From Anomaloglossus baeobatrachus (lineage: Eukaryota > Chordata > Amphibia > Anura > Aromobatidae): a stretch of 64,000 bases of DNA. The notes below the pieces were generated by a model that saw nothing but the letters and a program-made list of their open reading frames with translations, was not told the origin of the DNA and ran no database searches. A program made the translations under genes and the position numbers. Positions within the stretch are counted from its first letter, which is position 1. The number at the start of each line of letters is the position of its first letter. The DNA lies in NCBI RefSeq assembly GCF_048569485.1, contig NC_134355.1, positions 660,019,215 to 660,083,214 of the forward strand, read 5' to 3'. Shown in pieces: positions 55,480 to 64,000 of the stretch.

Positions 55480-56674
55480 TATTTTTATTTTTTTTTAAAT
55501 TAAATTCCGTATACTTACCTTTTTTTCTGCTGTTCCCAGTCATACTTACATTGGTGCTCGGTTTTTTTCTTCCCCTGGCTCATACTACTCCCCGATCATC
55601 AGCGCGGCGAGGAACAGCTGTGCAGAGAATACGCGGCAACAATTACTTTGAATATGCCGGTCGCTCTTTAATCAATCTCGTATTCCCTGCTTTTCCCACC
55701 CACAGACGCCTGTGATTGGTTGCAGTCAGACACGCCCCCCCACGCTGAGTGACAGCTGTCTCACTGCACCCAATCACAGCAGCCGGTGGGCGTGTCTATA
55801 CTGTGCAGTAAAATAAATAAATAAATAATTTAAAAAAACGGCGTGCGGTCCCCCCCAATTTTAATACCAGCCAGATAAAGCCATACGGCTGAAGGCTGGT
55901 ATTCTCAGGATGGGGAGCCCCACGTTATGGGGAGCCCCCCAGCCTAACAATATCAGTCAGCAGCCGCCCATAATTGCCGCATACATTATATGCGACAGTT
56001 CTGGGACTGTACCCGACTCTTCCCGATTTGCCCTGGTGCGTTGGCAAATCGGGGTAATAAGGAGTTTTTGGCAGCCCATAGCTGCCAATAAGTCCTAGAT
56101 TAATCATGTCAGGCGTCTCCCCGAGATACCTTCCATGATTAATCTGTAAATTACAGTAAATAAACACACACACACGAACAATCCTTTATTAGAAAAAAAA
56201 ACACTAACGAATTGCCTTGTTCACCAATTTTATAAGCCCGAAAAAGCCCTCCATGTCCGGCGTTATCCAGGATGGTCCAGCGTCGCTTCCAGCTGTGCTG
56301 CATGAAGGTGACCGGAGCTGCAGAAGACACCGCCGCTCCTGTCAGCTCCACGCAGCTAATGAAGGGAATAGCGCGATCAGCTGAGCTGTCACTGAGGTTA
56401 CTCGCGGCCACCGTTGAATACAGCTGATCGCGCTATTCCCTTCATTAGCTGCGTGGAGCTGACAGGTGTCGCACGCACAACGGGGGCGGGTGCTATCGCT
56501 AGCGATGTCGCAGCATGTAAGGCACCCTTTAGTCTATGGGAAACCCGAATAACAACTATTCGGAACTATTTGTACTTCCCATACACTTACATTGCGCATT
56601 GAATATTCGCATAGCGGCGACCTATTCGTCGGATATTTGCGAAGCCGAATATTTGAAGTATTCGATCATCCCTA
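55480..56674 (+). mobile_element. hAT-like MITE module copy D
   Basis: Right terminus CGATCATCCCTA (56663-56674) is a variant of the TAGNGATGAGCG end. Contents in order: GTGCGGTCCCCCC, hairpin 1 (55975-55997), GGTGCGTTGGCAAATCGGGGTAATAA, hairpin 2 (56068-56088), hairpin 3 (56097-56145), an A-rich tract with CCTTTATTAG, a 46-bp perfect stem (56338-56466) and a truncated Harbinger-like end (about 56467-56531). No left partner found. Confidence 0.6.
56338..56466. repeat. Perfect 46-bp stem with 37-nt loop
   Basis: 56338-56383 is the exact reverse complement of 56421-56466. The stem is much better preserved than the surrounding diverged repeat. Confidence 0.95.
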
Positions 56675-58130
56675 TTTATTACTACTTTTCTGGGTCTGCT
56701 GTAAATTACACACTGAAATAAATTTATACATATTGGTGCCTGCTTAGAAATTGCTGTTGAACAATGTAAAACGGTGTTCTTCTAACTTTTAGTACCTAAA
56801 TTATTTCTTTTGTGTCAGGTCTCTGACAGGTATTATCATAGGGTTGTGAAACATCTGTTTAAAAGAGAAAGGGTACATTAACCATGAGTGGTAAATCAAC
56901 ACGAGGTTGTCATAGAAAGGGGAATAGGCGAGGTGTTGTATGTGTACATGTTGGAAGTTCTGTTAGTCAAAGCTCTAGTGAGCAAACACCGGCTCAGCCT
57001 GTCCCAAGAGAAATGAGAACAATTTCTAAATGAGGCTCATCAACATCAGCTGGTAGTGGGTTTCAAGTACTGTATCAGATAGCCTCTCCTCATTGTCCTC
57101 CACATCACACACAGTGTATTCCTCAGAGGTGCCACCCCAATTACACTTGTTTGCACCCGCATCAGAAATCTCCAACCACCAAAATGACTGTGGGGAACCA
57201 GACATGGGAGAGCCTCAAGAGCTCTTCACACATTCTATCCCATGGGCATCACAGGTCTGCTCCAAAGATTCCCAAACTGTTGAGGAGGAAAACATCTGCA
57301 CCGATGCCCAAAAGCATTGTGTCTTAGATCCTTGCTCAGATGAAGTAGGGTTCCAGCAGGATTCTGACCCTTGTCAACTGACGTTAAACCCCGGGGATGG
57401 AGGTGATGATGAGACTCAGATACCTGAGTCACATGCGTACTGTGCTGTGATGTCAGGAAGAGGAGAAGGGGACAACATAGAGCATGACAATGAAGCTGTA
57501 GATCTCACTTGGTGTGAAACCAGAGGCACGCAGCTGAGTAGCTCAACGGATGACTAGAAGGAGTAGGAGTAGAAGCCGAGGATATTACCGTGGCGATTCC
57601 TGTCCAAACACCTAGTGCTGCAACCTTGAGAAGCACTGCCTCCTCAACAGCGGTTGTGGGTTTGCAGTTCGCAGGCTGGTTTGCCTAGTCTGGCCCTTTT
57701 TTGAGACTGCAATAGATGACTCAACTTCCGTTATCTGCCAGCGTTGTAAACAACGACTGAGTAGAGGCCAAAATTGTAATAATTTGACAACTACAAGCAT
57801 GAACAGACACATGCTTAACCAACATGCATTACTTTGGGAATCTCGCTGCTCTAAAATGCTGACTAAAGGACCTACCTAGCCACCGGCCACCAAATCAACA
57901 TCGTCTGTCACTTTTTGCTCCTCCTGCATCCTGAAAGTAATGTAATACAGGTCTCTGACCGCAGAACCTCCTCTTGTATACCTGCTACAGTGGGGGTCTG
58001 TCGTATTACGGAAGTGCCTAGTGCTTTAGATCCATGTGAGACATCGAGAATACCACATGGTTTTCAATCCAGCATTCCATCTACCCTCTACACCTCCCAC
58101 CCAGTCCACCGGTAGGTCATGAACACCTTC

Positions 58131-59272
58131 TGTGACGCCCTGGCCAGCCAGGTAGTTACAGATAGGGCCCCGCATTACACCGTTCCCTAACAAGGTGACA
58201 GCAGCCAAACATATAAAACCCTAGTCACCCCCCTCAGAGCTTGATGGACACACCAGGGGGTGGAACCAGGCGGTTGGAAGACGCCCACCAAGGAGTCTCA
58301 GACAGCCTGGGGCGGGAAAGTTTAGTCTAGTCGTGAAGTTCAAGTCTAGAGGTCAAGTGGAGAGGTGTGTGGGCTGGAGCTGTGTGCAGCTCCAGCAGAG
58401 GAAAGACCTAAACTGAACCGGTGCCAGGGTAGGAGCCCTGGTACTGCTGGCTAGGAGGCAGATGGAGACCTCTGTCTGCAGGAGCCGGGAATACAGCTCG
58501 GTGGAACCGTGGTGGACCGGGACAGGGTAGTGGCCCGCCGGTACTGATCGAGGGAACCGACTCGGAAACCGGAGCACAAAGGGGGGTACTCAGACCCTGA
58601 AGCTAGGTCCAGAAGCTTCTGGGGGCTAGCTAATTAACTGATTGTGGCCAGGACTAGAGGTCCTGTCCCGACTGAAGACAACAGCCCAACGAGGGGGATA
58701 GAAAGCCACCACGACACAGAGATCCCACTGGCCAGCGTCTGCGGGCAAAGGGCTCCTCAGACAACCAAAGCTGGGAGCGGACTCCTGAAGTTGCAAGCGC
58801 AGGTAGTCCACCATCACAAACAGGTGCAGGAGAAAGGCAGAGACCACCAACCGGGTGGGGGACCATACTGCAGCCGGCTGCGGGTACCGACCACCATCAC
58901 CTTGGTTTACCAGAGACTCGTGTGTTTACTAATCATGAGTACATCAGTGCCTTCCGGCCGCCCATCTCCCTGCACCGCCAAACACCCCCAACGGATCCCG
59001 GGGCCACCATCCCTGCCCACGGAAGGGTTAACAACTTGCTACCAAACATCTCCCCCGGGTGCCCCGTAACTGCAGCGATGGTGTCTACCTTCACCACATC
59101 CCGTGGGTGGCGTCACGAACTTAAACACGGCTCCGGCCGTACACATACGTCCCCAAACCACAAAACCCTATTTGATCGACGTGACCGCAGGACCCCCGGG
59201 TCCGGAGACCCTCGAGTCACCCACTGAAGGTCAGGATCCGAGCGGCTCGGCTGCCGAGCACGGGGCAGTACA
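58131..59272 (+). mobile_element. Solo LTR of the TGTRACGCC family, 1142 bp
   Basis: TGTGACGCCCTGG...CACGGGGCAGTACA, with duplication CTTC at 58127-58130 and 59273-59276. Same orientation as 28870-29920. Confidence 0.92.
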
Positions 59273-59828
59273 CTTCCTCCACCCTATCTCAGCATAGCAG
59301 CCAGCCCTCGGTCACGCAGGTTTGGTCACGAGCATTTCCTCCCAGACATGAGTAAGCAAAGTGCTTGAACTTGACCACATTAAGATTGTTGACCACAAAA
59401 TGTTTCCTTTCTTGCTGCTGGATGCAGACGTTTCCAAAACCTCTTGGCTGTCGCAGTCCCCCAGTACCAGTTGCCCAGTCACCATTACTTCATTAATAAA
59501 GCTGTCTGCGCTACATCATCAAGTTGCAGCCAAGATTACCTTTTCCTTGGAAAACTCTGTGTCACCCAGGGTGCACTTCACCACTGACACCTGGACCAGC
59601 AAGCATGGACATTACATCTCACTGAGTAGGCATTGGGTTTCTCTGGTGGCTGTGGGGACAGGCGGGGAAGGGGCTGCTTCCCAGGTGTGGAAATCCCAAA
59701 GGTTTGCAGGCCAAAATTCTGGATCAACTGCTTACTCTTTTGCTTCCTGCACCTCCTCTAGAGCCTGTACCTGTGCCCTCAACCTTTCCCTTAATGTAAC
59801 ATGTGTTTAAAAGAGTGCAGAGAGTATC

Positions 59829-62800
59829 TGTAACGCCCCGTGCTCGGCGGCCGAGCCGCTCGGATCCGGACCTTCAGTGGGTGGCTCGAGGGTCTCTGGA
59901 CCCGGGGGTCACTTCAATTAAAAGGGGGGTTGTGGTTTGGGGATGTAGATGTACGGCCGGAGCCGTGTTAAGTTCGTGACGCCACCCACGGGATGTGGTG
60001 AAAGTGGACACCACCGCTGCAGTTACGGGGCACCCGGGGGAAAAAGGAGATGTTACGCAGCAAGTTGTTAACCCCTCTGTGGGCAGGGATGGTGGCCCAA
60101 GGAACCATTGGAGGGATGTTTGGCGGTGCAGGGAGATGGGCGACCGGAGGGTGCTGTTGTACTCACTTTTAGTAAACACACAAGTCTCTGGTAAACCAAG
60201 GTGATGATGGTCAGTGCCCATAGCCAGCTACGGTCTGGTCCCTCACCCAGCTGGTGGTCTCTGTCTTTCTCCCGCACCTGTGTTGGATGGTGGACTGCCT
60301 GTGCTTGCAACTTCAGGAGTCCGCTCCCGGCTTGTTGTTGCCTAAGGAGCCCTTTGCCCTCAGACGCTGGCCCAGGGGATCTCTGAGCCATGGCGGTGGC
60401 CGTTTATCCCCCTCGTTGGGCTGTTGCCTTCAGTCGGGACTTTGGGTGGGACAGGACCTCTAGTCCTTGCCACAATCAGTTAATTAGCTAGCCCCCAGTA
60501 GCTTCTGGACCTAGGGACAGGGTCTGAGTACCCCCCCTTTGTGCTCCGGTTTCCGAGTTGGTTCCCCGGGTCGGTACCGGCGGGCTACAACCCTGTCCCG
60601 GTCCACCTTGGTTCCACCGAGCTGTCTTCCCGACTCCTGTAGACGGAGACCACCGTCTGCCTCCTAGCCAAAGGTACCAGGGCTCCTACCCCGGCACCTG
60701 CTCAAATTGGTTTCTCTCCTCTGCTGGAGCTGCACACAGCTCCAGCCCACACGCCTCTCGAACTTGAACTTCTAAACTGTACTCTTTACTTTCTCATCCC
60801 AGGTTGTCTGACCTCCTTGGTGGGCGTCTTCCAACCGCCTGGTTCCGCCCCCTGGTGTGTCCATCAAGCCCTGAGGGGGGTGACTATGGTTTAAATGTTT
60901 GACTGTATGTTACCTGCGGGGGACAGGTGTAATGCGGGGCCCTATTTGTGACTACCTGGCCGGGCCAGGGAGTCACACTCCCCCTTGGTTAACCACAGAC
61001 CGTCTGCGGGCTGTCCGACCAACACCGGTTTATTTTGCTTTTTGAGCTGAAAAAGATAAAAACATGTTTACAAGTATAATAACTTTTGTACAATTAAGCA
61101 TATTTTTGTTTTCTTTCCTTATGGGAGGCAGTTTACTTAAACGTTGCATTAAAACATTTTTATTAACCGGGAACGGGACAGGACCGGGTCCTTTTCATTT
61201 TTGTCCACGCAAACAAACCTAGCCCTGGTGCTGCCTCTAAAAACCAGGTCAGCACCCCTTTTCCCCAGTCCGGGTTCGGGTCTGGGTCTTGCCCACACGG
61301 GCCGGGTAATAAGTTCCTTACCCGGCAGTCTCTCTCAGAGGCCCCACGTCCACAGGACTCCTGACCCAGAGGGTAGTAACCGTGTCTCACTAGTGACAGG
61401 ACCTCGGCCTACAATTTTCCGCAGGCCCTTCCTCCAACCAGCCTCTCCGGAGACTGCAGGACTATGAAAAAGGGTGGTCAGGGACTATTTACAAGGCCTA
61501 ATAATTTTTGGGTTGGCCTGCAAGTTCTCGGCCATGTGTTTTTGTATAAACGGGGTAAAACTAGAATGGGAAGTCAACAAGGTCCCAACGGGGACGGGCA
61601 AGAGGGTAGCCGGGAACCACTACCTAATTTTCTTCTTTAAACAGCAATTTTTTGGAGCAGCTGCCGTTGCTGCCGCTCCCAGTATGGGACACGGGCTCCA
61701 TGCGCCACTTCCTGCCCAGGAGCCAGGCTCACTCGGATGCCCCCGGCACCGGCTACGACTGGACTCACATTCTGCCGTGGGCCCTACTGCTCAGTGGCCT
61801 GCTCCTCCTCTCTGCAGGGGCACTCCGGCTGCTCCACAGCCGGGACTGGGTACTTGGGAGCGACTAGCATCGCTCCTGCGATCGACCTCTGGGCGAGGAT
61901 CGCCTCTGTTGCGGCCGGGAGGACTGCCGGAGCCGTCATCATCTCTGTTGCGGCAATGCTCGGGGCCGGGCAAGATGTCATCAGTGGTGCAGCCGGGATG
62001 GAAGCCGAGACGGGTGCCAGGAGGGTGACAAAGGTAAGGCCCGGGGGTCCCAGGTCTGGGCCCCCTCCCACAGACGCTGCGGGCTCCGCTACCGGTAACA
62101 GGGGTAATGGGTCGGTCGGGGCGTTGGTCGTGGGCATGGGCAGTGAGGGAGGTGGTGTGGTGGATGGCAGCAGGCCGGGCCCTTCAGCCTGGCAGGCCAG
62201 TTCCTGGGGAACATAGCGGCATGGGTCACTGCTTACCTGCTCCTCTGAGACCACCTCCACTTCGCATGCCCGAACGGTTGTGACCAGGCCCTTCATCTCC
62301 GACGTCCACTCCGCCAACATGGAGTGGACCTTGGCCTGGAACTTCTGGCACGTCTTGCCGCTGGATCCAGGAACGTGTGTCTGCAGAGTGCTGGCATCCC
62401 TGCACTTATCAGCCATGGTTACATCAGCTCTTCCCGCTTCTCCCCCTTGGTCTTTTCGTAGCACTCCACTAGCCGGCCGGTAAGTATCGTTTTTCGACTT
62501 CCGGCCTTGCTTTCCGGCCGTGTTCCCAGGGGGCGGTGCTAGAGTTTTCGCGCTCTTTTCACGGGGAAGAAGACTCCGGCGGGAATCTTCGCGCCAAACG
62601 GGTCACCGTTGACTTCAATACAAGGCGCACTTCCACAAGGTAAGTGGATGGGTAAGTATCCTGTTTGTGAAGCCAGAAATTGAGGTGTACCGCTACGTGC
62701 TCGGCGGCCGAGCCGCTCGGATCCGGACCTTCAGTGGGTGGCTTGAGGGTCTCCGGACCCAGGGGACTCGCGATCACTTCAACTAAAAGGGGGGTTGTGG

Positions 62801-63833
62801 TTTGGGGATGTAGATGTACGGCCGGAGCCGTGTTAAGTTTGTGACGCCACCCACGGGATGTGGTGAAGGTTGACACCACCACTGCAGTTACGGGGCACCC
62901 GGGGGAGATGTTATGCAGCAAGTTGTTAACCCCTCCGTGGGCAGGGATGGTGGCCCCGGGACCCGTTGGGGGGATGTTTGGCGGTGCAGGGAGATGGGCG
63001 ACCGGAGGGTGCTGTTGTACTCACTATAAGAAAACACACTAGTCTCTGGTAAACCAAGGTGATGGTGGTCGGTGCCCGCAGCCGGCTGCGGTCTGGTCCC
63101 CCACTTGGCTGGGGGTCTCTGTCTTTCTCCCGCACCTGTGTTGGATGGTGGACTGCCTGTGCTTGCAACTTCAAGAGTCCGCTCCCGGCTTGTTGTCGCC
63201 TAAGGAGCCCTTTTCCCGCAAACGCTGGCCCGTGGGATCTCTGAGCCATGGCGGTGGCCGTTTATCCCCCTCGTTGGGCTGTTGCCTTCAGTCGGGACTT
63301 TGGGTGGGACAGGACCTCTAGTCCTGGCCACAATCAGTTAATTAGCTAGCCCCCAGTAGCTTCTGGACCTAGCTTCAGGGTCTGAGTACCCCCTTTGTTC
63401 TCCGGTTTCTGAGTCGGTTCCCCGGGACGGTACCGGCGGGCTACAACCCTGTCCCTGTTTACCTCGGTTCCACCGAGCCGTCTTCCCGGCTCCTGCAGAC
63501 GGAGACCTCCATCTGCCTCCTTGCCAAAGGTACCAGGGCTCCTACCCCGGCACCTGCTCAAATTGGTTTCTCTCCTCTGCTGGAGCTGCACACAGCTCCA
63601 GCTCACACACCTCTCCAACTTGAACTCTGAAACTGTACTCTTTACTTTCCAACCCCAGGCTGTCTGAACTCCTTGGTGGGCATTTTCCAACCGCCTGGTT
63701 CCGCCCCCTGGTGTGTCCATCAAGCCCTGAGGGGAGTGACTAGGGTTTAAATGTTTGGCTGTATGCTACCTATGGGTGACAGGTGTAATGCGGGGCCCTA
63801 TTTGTGACTACCTGGCCGGGCCAGGGCATCACA
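59829..63833 (-). mobile_element. Non-autonomous LTR element of the cold-shock group (copy 2), both LTRs present
   Basis: LTRs 59829-60977 and 62686-63833, duplication TATC at 59825-59828 and 63834-63837. Internal part 60978-62685 only: polypurine tract AACCAAGGGGGAG by the 3' LTR, and a primer site TGGCTTCACAAACAGGAT about 10 nt from the 5' LTR. A gag-like region (about 61784-62464, minus) is homologous to the N-terminal part of the 27-kb copy (EGPGLLPSTTPPPSLPMP). The cold-shock segment is not seen. LTRs differ by a few per cent, so it is older than the copy at 33511-42579. Broken, with a few breaks; no enzymes encoded. Confidence 0.9.
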
Positions 63834-63898
63834 TATCCTTTTGCCTCCACACAGCTCAGCGCATTCAGGCAGTGCTGAAATTAATCTGCATCAGAGAA

Positions 63899-64000
63899 TG
63901 CATACCTCCCAACCGTCCCGGATACAGCGGGACAGTCCCTCTTCTGAGCCTTTGATCCCGGGTCCCGCCCGTGAGGCTGTTTATCCCGGCTCCACCCACC
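63899..64000. repeat. Start of a further dispersed repeat, cut by the window end
   Basis: GCATACCTCCCAACCGTCCCGG and CGGGACAGTCCC resemble the start of a widespread vertebrate repeat that I cannot name. It continues past the window. Confidence 0.4.

Larger units (their letters stand above)
56884..63898 (+). pseudogene. hAT transposase gene (BED type), broken and split by two LTR insertions
   Basis: The frame begins MSGKSTRG at 56884 and meets a TGA at 57031. An acidic, Ser-rich stretch follows (57093-57557). A BED zinc finger is at about 57690-57835 (C-x2-C in ICQRCKQ, then H-x4-H in MNRHMLNQH). After a solo LTR (58131-59272) comes the start of the catalytic region, VHFTTDTWTSKHGHYISLS (about 59570-59625), where the D is the first catalytic residue of hAT enzymes. 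Stops and frame changes are frequent and the C-terminal dimerisation part is not seen. A second insertion (59829-63833) follows; about 60 bp of continuing sequence lies after it. Inactive, but a possible source family for the hAT-like MITEs. Confidence 0.75.

Noticed and set aside
61652-61867. 71-codon frame with a membrane-like segment
   Set aside because: Lies antisense within the LTR element's internal region; the hydrophobic run reflects GC-rich composition and there is no support as a gene.
1-64000. tRNA, rRNA or snRNA genes
   Set aside because: I looked for tRNA-like A/B boxes and cloverleaf arms and for rRNA blocks; the only tRNA-like strings are the 18-nt primer-binding sites of LTR elements.

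Overview
The window looks like nuclear DNA of an amphibian, most likely a frog. It carries two pieces of cytochrome P450 family 2 (CYP2) genes with GT-AG introns. Nearly everything else is mobile DNA of the kinds I associate with anuran genomes: chromodomain Ty3/gypsy elements, Tc1-like elements, hAT-like and PIF/Harbinger-like MITEs, and non-autonomous LTR elements. There are no bacterial genes, CRISPR arrays or rRNA/tRNA genes. The organism call rests on remembered repeat style plus gene structure, not on a database search.

Host genes: the last two coding exons of a CYP2 gene lie at 17706-18140 (+), including the haem-binding Cys motif and a nearby AATAAA. The first coding exon of a second CYP2 gene lies at 54692-54874 (+), with a possible promoter and 5' UTR exon near 50.3 kb. 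So the window runs from the last long intron of one CYP2 gene, across a ~36 kb spacer, into intron 1 of the next tandem paralogue.

Layout: 0-5.6 kb holds two hAT-like MITEs (one with an 8-bp target duplication), with a large palindrome and internal tandem arrays. At 5.7-17.2 kb there is a four-deep nest: a Tc1-like element split by an LTR-like unit, split by a Harbinger-like MITE, split by a complete-looking chromovirus (7383-13159). 18.6-25.2 kb holds several TWA-flanked MITEs inside or beside a TTAA-flanked element. 26.7-29.9 kb holds a non-autonomous LTR element whose gag-like region contains a cold-shock-domain motif. At 32.9-43.9 kb a Gmr1-like (SCAN-type gag) fossil is split by a short non-autonomous LTR element, whose own LTR is split by a second chromovirus (33843-40273). 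A 402-bp tandem array fused to a Tc1 fragment follows at 43.9-46.3 kb. An open 345-codon Tc1 transposase with IR/DR ends is at 47976-49626. Solo LTRs, MITEs and a broken hAT transposase gene interrupted by two LTR insertions fill 51-64 kb.

Most striking: (i) both chromoviruses show a 10-11 nt match between the predicted 5' end of their RNA, exactly 30 nt from the TATA box, and the primer-binding position 2 nt past the LTR, the architecture of Tf1-type self-priming; (ii) a family of RT-less LTR elements with a cold-shock-like gag region, a tRNA-Ser-like primer site and uniform 4-bp target duplications; (iii) a hAT-like MITE module with three hairpins whose stems differ in sequence between copies but keep pairing; (iv) Harbinger-like MITEs abutting on a single shared TWA target.
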